Shown in pieces: positions 6,484 through 14,161 of a DNA stretch of 22,364 nucleotides. Source of the stretch: FEN-1350 sp964386005 (lineage in GTDB: Bacteria; Planctomycetota; Phycisphaerae; Sedimentisphaerales; Anaerohalosphaeraceae); contig CAYLSB010000077.1 in the NCBI GenBank assembly GCA_964386005.1, positions 1 through 22,364 of the forward strand, read 5' to 3'. Under the pieces are notes generated by a model. That model saw only the letters and a list, made by a program, of their open reading frames with translations. It was not told the origin of the DNA and did not search any database. A program made the translations under genes and the position numbers. Each line of letters begins with the position of its first letter. The first letter of the stretch is position 1.

Positions 6484-7284
6484 TCAGCGAATCGTTACAA
6501 CCGGCGAGGGTTCCCGCAGCGGCGCCGCCAACAGCTCAAAATCCAGCGGAAGATCGCGATGCTTGAATGCGTTGCGCGTCTCCCGGATGGCGATCCGTTG
6601 GTCGTTGCGCTGCGGGCTGATGTGACCGAGCATGACCGCTACCGGCGCCCGACGGCTCCGCTTTCTGGCCATGCATAGCAACTCGGCCGTCTGCGGATTG
6701 CTCAGGTGGAATCGGCTGTTGGGATTGAAATACTTCCGAAGCAGATCGAGATCGTGATTGGATTCGACAAAGATAAAATCGGCGTCCACAAGATGATCGA
6801 CGACCTCGTTCCACCGGCAAAAATCGGTCATGACGACCAGCCGGATGATCGAATCACTGTGGGAGACCTCGACGGAAAATCCGTACGTGGCCATGCCGGG
6901 ATGGTGGGCAAGTTCGATCGGAGTAAAACGAAATTCGTTGATGGAAAATCCCTCGTCTCCAAAGGGGAGAATCCGCAATCCCCCAAAGGCATAATAATCG
7001 AAATGTCGTTCCTGCAATTGAGGCAGCGCTTCGCGATGGATATAAACGGGGACGTCCAGTTGTTGGAGAACCCGAAGCGGATAATGGCTGATGTGATCGC
7101 TATGGACGTGCGATAAGATCACGCCGTGAGGGCGTTCGGGACCTTCCGTAAAGGCCAAGAGCGCCGCGCGAGTTCGCTTCATCGAACCGAATCCGCAATC
7201 AAAGATCACGCGGGTTTGGTCGGTCCACAGCGTCAGACAATTTCCGCCGCTGCTGCTGCACAAGCTTTGAAAATATACGCTCAT
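6484..7284 (-). CDS. Metallo-beta-lactamase-fold hydrolase, WalJ/YycJ-like
   Basis: A 266-residue protein. It begins with a YycJ-like N-terminus (SLCSSSGGNCLTL) and carries the metal motif HVHSDH (His59, His61, Asp63, His64), with later ligands likely in MTDFCRW (Asp) and VMLGHISPQRND (His). WalJ/YycJ proteins are cytoplasmic metallohydrolases, some with 5'-3' DNA exonuclease activity. The internal ATG at 7284 was preferred over the one at 7308 because the N-terminus then matches the family and AAAGGA lies upstream. It is followed at 9 bases by the GGQ gene, so the two are probably one operon. The true substrate is unknown. Confidence 0.8.
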   Translation of the reverse strand: MSVYFQSLCSSSGGNCLTLWTDQTRVIFDCGFGSMKRTRAALLAFTEGPERPHGVILSHVHSDHISHYPLRVLQQLDVPVYIHREALPQLQERHFDYYAFGGLRILPFGDEGFSINEFRFTPIELAHHPGMATYGFSVEVSHSDSIIRLVVMTDFCRWNEVVDHLVDADFIFVESNHDLDLLRKYFNPNSRFHLSNPQTAELLCMARKRSRRAPVAVMLGHISPQRNDQRIAIRETRNAFKHRDLPLDFELLAAPLREPSPVVTIR

Positions 7285-7596
7285 CGAAACAGAATCCTTT
7301 CCGGCCATGAATGGGTATGGAGACCGCCGTTACCGATCCATTCGGGCGTACCCTTCGGCGAATTCCATCCGCGGGATGCTCCAAACCACCTCCCACCATA
7401 TCATAATTTACACTCCGAGGAAAGTCATCGTCAGATTCGAATTTATCGGACCTATGACGTTCCGGCTGGATCGGATAAAAATTTGTGTGTATCCAATCGT
7501 TCATAACTCTCTGTTATTTCAAGTTTTGTGGATTATTGGACCGATACAAACAACAGGATCAGATCGTTGAATCATGGATGGTGTGGAATTTCACGG
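7285..7596. other. Intergenic region between divergent walJ-like and histidine kinase genes
   Basis: This 312-bp stretch must hold the starts of both divergent transcripts. No promoter stood out. The best minus-strand candidate is CTGACG-18-TAAATT around 7405-7435, which is weak. The kinase frame extends in phase to a GTG at 7528, so the coding start could be up to 69 bases earlier than annotated. Confidence 0.4.
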
Positions 7597-10500
7597 ATGG
7601 CTGTTGTATTTCAATCTGTCAACCCGGCGATTCGCCAGGATGATTCTTCCGGCGCAATCGAGGCCTTGCGCGGCATGATCAGGGCTCGTAATGAAACCCA
7701 ATCTCCCGCTTCAAAAACCATCGCCCTCACCGAAAAAGAGATCCAGACCGTCACCGCGAATTATCAGCATCTCTTCAACCTGGCGCCCGTCGCATACTTC
7801 GCCGTCTTTGAGGATATGATGATCAAGGAGGTCAATCAGGCCGGCTCTTCCATGCTCAATATCGACCGCCTCGATCTCCTCGGCAATCCGCTGGTCATCT
7901 ATGTTCAGCCGGAATGGCGCGACCAGCTTCGAAACCATTATCGCGACGTTTTTCGCGGCCGGGAGAACGAAATCGAACTGGTCTTTGAAAAATCCGAAGG
8001 CGAGTCGTTTCCCGCGCGGATTCACAGTGTTCTGATCCGGGATTCGGATTCGGCCGTCCCCTGCTGTCTTTCGACGGTGATCGATCTTTCCGACCAGCAG
8101 GTCGTCCGCCAGGAATTCCATACCCGTCACAACCGACTTCATTCACTCCACCAGGAACAATCCAGAAAGATCGGCGAGACGCAGGACCGCCTCCTTGAAG
8201 AAACCACCCACCATCGCCGGGTAATACAGGATGCCCCCGCGCACAATCCCATTCGGGAATCCGACAACCGAGAAATCCACCGCCTGCGCAACGAACTCGA
8301 TACGCAGAAAAACCAAAAGGATCTCACCCAACAGGAACTCATCCGGCTGCAGGAACACCTCACGCGATTGACCCATGAGCAACAGCGGGAAAGCCGACAA
8401 TTCCGCGAAAAACTGACCACGCAAATCACCGAGAAAACTCGCCTGCAGGCCGAACTGCAAAACCGACAGGAACAGCGGCTGTTCTCCGAAGCCGAAACAT
8501 CCGGGCGGCTTCACGATCACATCGAAATCCTCGAAGATCGGCTCGCCCAACAGTCGGCTTTGGACTATGCACGCCGTCGGCAACTCGAACAAACCCGCGA
8601 ATTCCTGAAAAAACGGATCCAGCGTCTCTGTATCACCGAAGAACGACTCCGCAAAACCACCGCCGAAAAAGACCGATTGATCCTTCATTTAACGGCGCAG
8701 TGCCGTCGCCTCGACGAGTTACGCGAAGAAAAACAAACGCACGATAACGACGGCGCCTATCGGCGCCAGATCGATCTGTCGCTTCAGCGAACGGAAAACC
8801 TGCTGGAGAAAACCTGTCGTCTCAACCGCATCGCCTCCTGGCGCTATGATGTATCGTGTCATCGCTGGATCCACTCCGCAGGTTTGGATGGGCTGCTCGG
8901 CTATCCGGCCGATTCCAACGAACCCACGGCTCAGGCCTTTCGGACCGCCATCCATCCCGATGACCGAAAGGCCGTTGAGCGGTTCCTGCTCGCTCCTCCC
9001 GACGGGCAAAACAGGATCGTCCTGGAGCATCGCATCCTGAAACCCTCCGGCAAAATTCGTTTTGTCCGCCACACCATTGAAATCCTCCGTGATGACTCCG
9101 GCAGGCCTGTCCATCTCGCCGCCTCCATGCAGGATATCACCGGCTCCAGGAAAATCGAGCAGCATCTTGTCAAACGGTCCCGACAGCTCGACCAGATCGG
9201 ACGCGATCAGGTCGAATGGCTCAAGGAGCAAAAGGAACATCTCCTCCAACATCAGGCCCGACAGCAAATCCTTCTCGACGATGCATCCCGCCGGAAAGCC
9301 CTGCTCGAGGAACGCGTCGAAATCCAAAATCAGGAACTGGCCGCGAGTCGCCTTCAACGTCAGGCCGAAATCTCCAAACAGCAGCAAATGCTTCGGCAAT
9401 TTCGCAAACACCGCGCTCGGCTTGTTCAGCGAATCCGCCAACGATCCCGCCGGAGCGAGGACATCCGCCGAACCCTGGAAATCGGCCTGCAACAGCGGCA
9501 ATCCCTCATCGACGAACTTTCCGAACAGCGCCAGCAGCTTCAGGTTCTCGTCGATCAGAAACAAGACCAGGTCTGCCGGATTCAGACGCAACAGGCCGAT
9601 CAGGAAAAATCGATCGCCGAATTGACGCATCAACGAGACCGTCTGCGGGAATCGCTCAGCGAACAGCTTGGCCAACTGGCCGAAGTGAATCCAAAACTCC
9701 GCGAATTGTCGCAGGTTCGCGATCACCTCATCGCCGAACTGAACCGGGCCCGCGAGCAACTTCAGCAACAGACACAGACGCACGCGGAAGCAATCCAGAA
9801 ACTTCAATTGCAGCTCCGGGATCGCGATGAACAATCGATTCAGTCCTGTATGCAGCTCACCGCCCAGATCCAGGAACTGGAGACCCGTCTGACCCGCGAA
9901 ATCGAAGACCAGGAATTCTTGCAGCAACGACTTGACGACGAACGGGGCAACCACAAAGCCGACATCGACGAACTGTCCGCACAATTGCATCTTGTGCAGG
10001 ATGAGCTTGATGCACGTCATCGCCGTTTCGCTCAGAGGGAAATTGAGCTGATCCGGGAGCGCGAAACCCTTCAGAGTCAACTCATGGAAGCGAAGGCCCG
10101 AGGCGAGGAAGCGTCCCGTCTGATCGACGATCTCCGGCGGGATTATTCCGCCACGTCCAGCGCCGCCAAGGATCAAATCCTTCAGTTACAGGAGGAATTG
10201 TCGCGGAACCGGGAGTCCTTGGAGACCGCACAGGATGAAATCCGACAGCAATCAACCGCTCGTCAGGCCGCGGAACGACAATGGAAACAGTACGGCGATC
10301 GCCTGCAAAACGACCTGAACGAGGCCCGGGATCATATCGCCCGATTGCAGGAACAACTGCAAACCCGGCCGATCGCCGATGCGGATAGCCAATTCGAAAC
10401 GATGCGGTCGGCTCTGGATGAATCGCACGATGATTTCAATCGCTTCGTCGAAATCATCTCCCATGATCTTGACGCGACTCTGTCGAAGTTGGATTTTGTT

Positions 10501-11091
10501 TTCCGCGGGATCAACGAATCCATCGTCGGAGGTTCCCCCAATTCTTTGCCCGATATCGCCGAACGTCTTCGGGTTCAACTGGCATTTCTCGATGAACTGC
10601 AGATCGCCGTCTCGCACCTGTCCATCGCTCGACGGCCGTATCCTCTTGAAAGCATCGATATGCGTTCGCTGATCGGCGTCGAGTTGGATCAATGCCGAAA
10701 TTGGATCGAACAGGTCGGCGCTGAAATCCGGATGGGCGATATACCTCCCTGTCATGCCGCCCGCGAACCGTTGGCTTGTGTCGTCTCCCATGTAATCGGC
10801 AACGCTCTCAAATTCCTTGATCCCGCGCGCCCCGGACAAATCGAGATCACGGGATGGATCGACGACGGCGAATGTGTCTATTGCATTGCCGACAACGGAA
10901 TCGGAATGGCGCCGGACCAGATCGATCAGGCCTTCAGGTTGTTTGTGCAGCTGAATCCGAATACCCCCGGCCGAGGCATGGGTTTGGCCGTCGTGCGACA
11001 GATCCTCGCCGCCAATCACGGCCGTATTGAAGTTCGTTCCGAATCCGGACGAGGGACGCAAATACTCTTTACGCTTCCCGCCGTCCGATAG
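7597..11091 (+). CDS. Orphan soluble PAS histidine kinase with very long coiled coils
   Basis: About 1164 residues with no transmembrane segment seen. The order is: PAS domain (about 54-170), a coiled coil rich in Gln, Glu and Arg (about 180-405), a second PAS/PAC domain (about 405-520, with WRYDVSCHRW and ASMQDITG), and a second, longer coiled coil (about 520-930). A kinase core follows: H-box ISHDLDATL (His956), N-box GNALKF (Asn1069), G1 DNGIGM (Asp1099) and G2 GRGMGL (1125-1130). Autophosphorylation at His956 is expected. The conserved Pro of typical H-boxes is absent. No response regulator is adjacent. The start is uncertain: ATG 7597 is used, with only a weak GGAA upstream, and GTG 7528 is possible. 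The PAS-separated coils suggest a long cytoplasmic dimer. Confidence 0.85.
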   Translation: MAVVFQSVNPAIRQDDSSGAIEALRGMIRARNETQSPASKTIALTEKEIQTVTANYQHLFNLAPVAYFAVFEDMMIKEVNQAGSSMLNIDRLDLLGNPLVIYVQPEWRDQLRNHYRDVFRGRENEIELVFEKSEGESFPARIHSVLIRDSDSAVPCCLSTVIDLSDQQVVRQEFHTRHNRLHSLHQEQSRKIGETQDRLLEETTHHRRVIQDAPAHNPIRESDNREIHRLRNELDTQKNQKDLTQQELIRLQEHLTRLTHEQQRESRQFREKLTTQITEKTRLQAELQNRQEQRLFSEAETSGRLHDHIEILEDRLAQQSALDYARRRQLEQTREFLKKRIQRLCITEERLRKTTAEKDRLILHLTAQCRRLDELREEKQTHDNDGAYRRQIDLSLQRTENLLEKTCRLNRIASWRYDVSCHRWIHSAGLDGLLGYPADSNEPTAQAFRTAIHPDDRKAVERFLLAPPDGQNRIVLEHRILKPSGKIRFVRHTIEILRDDSGRPVHLAASMQDITGSRKIEQHLVKRSRQLDQIGRDQVEWLKEQKEHLLQHQARQQILLDDASRRKALLEERVEIQNQELAASRLQRQAEISKQQQMLRQFRKHRARLVQRIRQRSRRSEDIRRTLEIGLQQRQSLIDELSEQRQQLQVLVDQKQDQVCRIQTQQADQEKSIAELTHQRDRLRESLSEQLGQLAEVNPKLRELSQVRDHLIAELNRAREQLQQQTQTHAEAIQKLQLQLRDRDEQSIQSCMQLTAQIQELETRLTREIEDQEFLQQRLDDERGNHKADIDELSAQLHLVQDELDARHRRFAQREIELIRERETLQSQLMEAKARGEEASRLIDDLRRDYSATSSAAKDQILQLQEELSRNRESLETAQDEIRQQSTARQAAERQWKQYGDRLQNDLNEARDHIARLQEQLQTRPIADADSQFETMRSALDESHDDFNRFVEIISHDLDATLSKLDFVFRGINESIVGGSPNSLPDIAERLRVQLAFLDELQIAVSHLSIARRPYPLESIDMRSLIGVELDQCRNWIEQVGAEIRMGDIPPCHAAREPLACVVSHVIGNALKFLDPARPGQIEITGWIDDGECVYCIADNGIGMAPDQIDQAFRLFVQLNPNTPGRGMGLAVVRQILAANHGRIEVRSESGRGTQILFTLPAVR

Positions 11092-11114
11092 GAACCGAAG
11101 ATTATTTCGGTTCC
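11091..11114. terminator. Hairpin shared by two convergent genes
   Basis: GGAACCGAA (11091-11099) and TTCGGTTCC (11106-11114) form a perfect 9-bp stem with a 6-base loop. It begins at the kinase stop codon and covers the stop codon of the convergent gene (11104-11102). No T-run follows on either strand, so it is at best a weak bidirectional terminator or an mRNA 3'-end stabiliser. Confidence 0.45.
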
Positions 11115-12223
11115 GCCTCCCCCGATGCACGCCGCAGATACACCATATCCACATCCAACAACGCCTTGGATCCCGAAAGAATCTCCACTTCATCGAGAAT
11201 CGTGTTGAAGGTTTTGGAAAAACTTCCGCGATGGGCGGACAGGTCGATCGGACCCTGGCCGTAACTCTGATGCATTTTTGCCAGATACTCTTTTTCGGCG
11301 TCCGTCAGCGAATCCAGATCGATTTCGATGTATCGCTGCCATGAAACGGCCATCTCATCCAGCGACAAAATGTACAGGATCTCTTCGGGTCCGAAGGCCT
11401 TTTGTGGTCCCAGCCCCCATTTCTTGTACGAAGACGATTCGAAGATCCGCGACGGAAGCATGGTCTTCGTGGCGGGCGGCTCCTCGGAAAACAAGGCCCG
11501 GCAATACCGTCGCGCATACCCCTTCTCGGCCTTATTGAGCATCGGATTGTTTTCGATGGCATATTGAACTTTCCAGCATCGGGTCACCGGACGGAAATCC
11601 GCCGGTTTCCCCGAACAGATCTCGCACTGAACTCGAGGAGGCACGGAAACGATGTTCCCGCAGTTCTGGCATACCGAGTACGTCTCCGACGGTTTGGGCC
11701 CGAATCCTCCGAGAAGCCCCAGCGACGACCGCACCGATTTCATCCATTCAAGATAGCCAAGCTTGACATCCCATTCCTGTTTGATCGTGGAGATCGCCTC
11801 GGCGTTTCCTTCCGGCCGAATCATCTCCATGAATAACGAATACCGTTTCTCCACACCCGCCAGTCCCACATTGATCGCCAGGTCCAGATTGTTCCGGGTT
11901 CCGTGCAACGAAGGTTCCGTCGCGGAAGTGTCGTCCACCTCCTGGTCGAACGCCGCCGTCAGTAGCTTGCTATTCTCGGCCAACACCGTCTCGGAACTCG
12001 CTATTGCCGCATACAATTGTGCGATCGCGGAATACCCCTCATCCTCGGCCTGTCGGGCACACGCCAGATACTGCCGGGCGTCTTTTTGCGCATCGGAATA
12101 CATCAATTGCAGAACCGCCACTGTCTCGGGACACTGCGCGGAGTTGTACCGACCCGCCAAAACAGGAAATGCGCCGAAGAAAACCAAACCGGCCGTGCTG
12201 AGAAAGATCATCATTTGTTTCAT
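11102..12223 (-). CDS. Secreted rubrerythrin-like protein with degenerate diiron site
   Basis: A 373-residue protein with a Sec signal peptide ending near PVLAG (20-24). Residues about 35-165 resemble the rubrerythrin four-helix domain (compare DARQYLACARQAEDEGYSAI and the NNLDLAINVG helix). Residues 183-213 form a rubredoxin-like knuckle with Cys185, Cys188, Cys200 and Cys203 in the usual spacing. By eye alignment most diiron ligands are gone: Glu20 becomes Asp44, the ExxH His becomes Leu81, both Glu of the third helix become Leu121 and Val124, and the last His is also missing. The C-terminal ~160 residues are unrecognised. Classic rubrerythrins are cytoplasmic peroxidases, so a secreted, ligand-poor form is unusual. 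The start is firm, with AAGGAG 8 bases upstream. Confidence 0.68.
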   Translation of the reverse strand: MKQMMIFLSTAGLVFFGAFPVLAGRYNSAQCPETVAVLQLMYSDAQKDARQYLACARQAEDEGYSAIAQLYAAIASSETVLAENSKLLTAAFDQEVDDTSATEPSLHGTRNNLDLAINVGLAGVEKRYSLFMEMIRPEGNAEAISTIKQEWDVKLGYLEWMKSVRSSLGLLGGFGPKPSETYSVCQNCGNIVSVPPRVQCEICSGKPADFRPVTRCWKVQYAIENNPMLNKAEKGYARRYCRALFSEEPPATKTMLPSRIFESSSYKKWGLGPQKAFGPEEILYILSLDEMAVSWQRYIEIDLDSLTDAEKEYLAKMHQSYGQGPIDLSAHRGSFSKTFNTILDEVEILSGSKALLDVDMVYLRRASGEAEPK

Positions 12224-12684
12224 CGTTCTGTCTCCTTTCTAAAGGGATCCAGAAATCAATCGTTGTAGTATAACACATTGATCTCAGTCGGTCAATACAG
12301 TGATTCAATCTATTATCGTACATTTCTGAAAATCTATTCTGCTTAATTTTAAACCTACCCCTGTATGACGCAACGCCCCCCATTCATATTTCACAAAAAA
12401 TGCCCTTAATGATTCTTTTACATTGTCCTATTCTCCAATGGAAACCATCCTTGCATGCAAACAATTATTGATATTCCGCAATATCAGTATGATAAATCGA
12501 GTCCGTTCCACCTCCACTCCACCCCTCATTTCCGGTCTGATTTCGGAGCGCATCGGTATTTTTCCCGATACAAAATTTCTTCTCAACCAAAATATTTTTT
12601 GATTTGTTCGGGTTTTTTGGAGATTGTGAATTGTCAAAATGGGATAACAACGCAGGTAATGCGGCATTTTACGGATAGAAAAAA
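12224..12684. other. Gene-free AT-rich intergenic region
   Basis: About 460 bp between two minus-strand genes. It holds the promoter of the rubrerythrin-like gene (12267-12295) and a small perfect hairpin TGATATT-CCGC-AATATCA (12469-12486). A 94-codon plus-strand frame from 12455 lacks a ribosome binding site and runs into the next gene, so it is not called. No obvious terminator for the upstream BNR_4 gene was found. Confidence 0.5.
12267..12295 (-). promoter_or_regulatory. Strong predicted sigma70-type promoter of the rubrerythrin-like gene
   Basis: On the minus strand TTGACC (12295-12290), a 17-base spacer and TATACT (12272-12267). Both boxes match consensus at five of six bases. The expected transcript has a leader of about 37 bases with a strong AAGGAG. 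Confidence 0.7.
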
Positions 12685-14094
12685 TTATTTTCTTATACAC
12701 CCGGCCTCCGGTGAAACGTATTCCTCCTGCATCGTGTAGGGCAGTCGCCATACCTGATCCCCCGTATTGTTTGTAAAGTACAGTCGCGATTCGGACATCA
12801 TGTCGGGATTCCCGTCCGCCCAGAACGCATAGAAATCGGGATGAGCATTCCGTGGTCGGCGGGCATACGCATGATTGAGGAGACTGTCTCGAGTGATTTT
12901 CCTTGTCTGGGTCCAGGTCTGTCCTTGATCGTTGCTGTTCCATAGGACCATCTCGCCGCCCGCCCCGTGATACTGCGGCCCCGGGTCCGTCGGCGCGATT
13001 ATACTCCAAATCCCATCGGGCTCGATATACAGCGAACCCATGTCATAATTGTGCGTAGAACGAGTTACTTCACGAAAGATCCATTGTGTTCCCGTCCACT
13101 GCGCAATCGTCCAGACGCGTGGATCGCCGGATGGGCCGGGCTGATAATGTTGGCTGGTAAGAAACAGAATCACAGGTCTGCCTTCCCCGTTGAAACCGAT
13201 GTCTTTGAGGTAAACCAGTTTGCCTTCGCTTTGATAATCGCGGATCAGCGCCGCACACTTCGGATCCGTTAACGGGGTTTGGACGATTGCACCCTCGACG
13301 GTTTTCCATGTCATTCCGCGATCGTCCGTCAGAAGGAAGTAGAGATTCGTGCGTCTGTCCACGTTGCCGTTCGGATGCATATTGAAGGCGGTAATAATCT
13401 TTCCCCGGTATTCATCGCTGATCTGGTAATGGCCGCCCATACCCGCAAGTTTTTTCGGCTGGCTCCATGATTTTCCGGAGGCGTCGCTTGTATTCCAATA
13501 CAATTCCCGGCCGTTGGTGTAGCGGGTGAACAAGTGAATAAAACCCACATCCTCAATCCACCATGGTTGCGGATAGGTAAACTCTTCTTCGCTCAATTGC
13601 TCAAATCCTTCGATGTTGTACGGTTTGAGACTTCGATAAACGAATCCAGGACGCGTTCTTCCCCGGCCGCTGACAAAGATCCAAATGTAACCTTGATCGT
13701 CGATGTTGATGCTGGGATTGTCATGCGGATCATTCACTCCGTTCTTGTCATGGACCACGACGGGTTTCGGCACGCATTTGTTCCGGTGGTCGTAATAGGA
13801 GACCATGGCCAGCAGGTGTCGTTCATTCCGATCCGTAGTTCCGCCGTAAACGAAGAAGGTCTTTTGAACCGAAGGGGCATAAACGGCGAGAGGTCGATGC
13901 TTGGCCGTGTACGTCCCCAGACCGCCTGAATATTTGGATCCATACTCCGATCGCTGTCCGAGGTCGAACCAGATTCCGCGATACCCGTCGATCGTTCTGG
14001 GCTTATCCGCGGCCGCATCCGGTTGGTCGCCACCCCATGCAATTCCAAGAATTGCCAAATATACGGCCGCCAAGCGGACTGCCATTTTCGGCAT
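12685..14094 (-). CDS. Secreted BNR_4 (BNR-repeat family) protein
   Basis: A 469-residue protein with an N-terminal signal peptide (residues 1 to about 22-29). The mature part is a beta-propeller-like protein with three Asp-box motifs: TSDASGKSW (202-210), TDDRGMTW (256-263) and SNDQGQTW (387-394). HDNPSINID (124-132) and TYPQPWW (173-179) are words typical of the BNR_4 family, which includes some ulvan-type polysaccharide lyases as well as uncharacterised members. Lyase or glycosidase activity is plausible but unproven. The ATG at 14094 was chosen because AAGGA lies 8-9 bases upstream and a signal peptide follows; the frame extends back into the oxidoreductase gene, which was rejected. It lies 67 bases after that gene and is probably co-transcribed. 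Confidence 0.78.
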   Translation of the reverse strand: MPKMAVRLAAVYLAILGIAWGGDQPDAAADKPRTIDGYRGIWFDLGQRSEYGSKYSGGLGTYTAKHRPLAVYAPSVQKTFFVYGGTTDRNERHLLAMVSYYDHRNKCVPKPVVVHDKNGVNDPHDNPSINIDDQGYIWIFVSGRGRTRPGFVYRSLKPYNIEGFEQLSEEEFTYPQPWWIEDVGFIHLFTRYTNGRELYWNTSDASGKSWSQPKKLAGMGGHYQISDEYRGKIITAFNMHPNGNVDRRTNLYFLLTDDRGMTWKTVEGAIVQTPLTDPKCAALIRDYQSEGKLVYLKDIGFNGEGRPVILFLTSQHYQPGPSGDPRVWTIAQWTGTQWIFREVTRSTHNYDMGSLYIEPDGIWSIIAPTDPGPQYHGAGGEMVLWNSNDQGQTWTQTRKITRDSLLNHAYARRPRNAHPDFYAFWADGNPDMMSESRLYFTNNTGDQVWRLPYTMQEEYVSPEAGCIRK

Positions 14095-14161
14095 CTCGCG
14101 TTTCCTTTCAATGAGACAAGCGGACTTGCGAAGCTCCGCCGAGTGCGCGGAAACGATCGGC

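Noticed and set aside
8719..10176. 485-codon open frame antisense to the histidine kinase
   Set aside because: It mirrors the Gln/Glu-rich coiled coil, giving a Leu/Phe-rich product without a family, a ribosome binding site or independent context. The sense frame has clear PAS and kinase motifs.
12455..12739. 94-codon plus-strand frame in the gap before the BNR_4 gene
   Set aside because: No ribosome binding site, no family resemblance, and it overlaps the end of the convergent gene.
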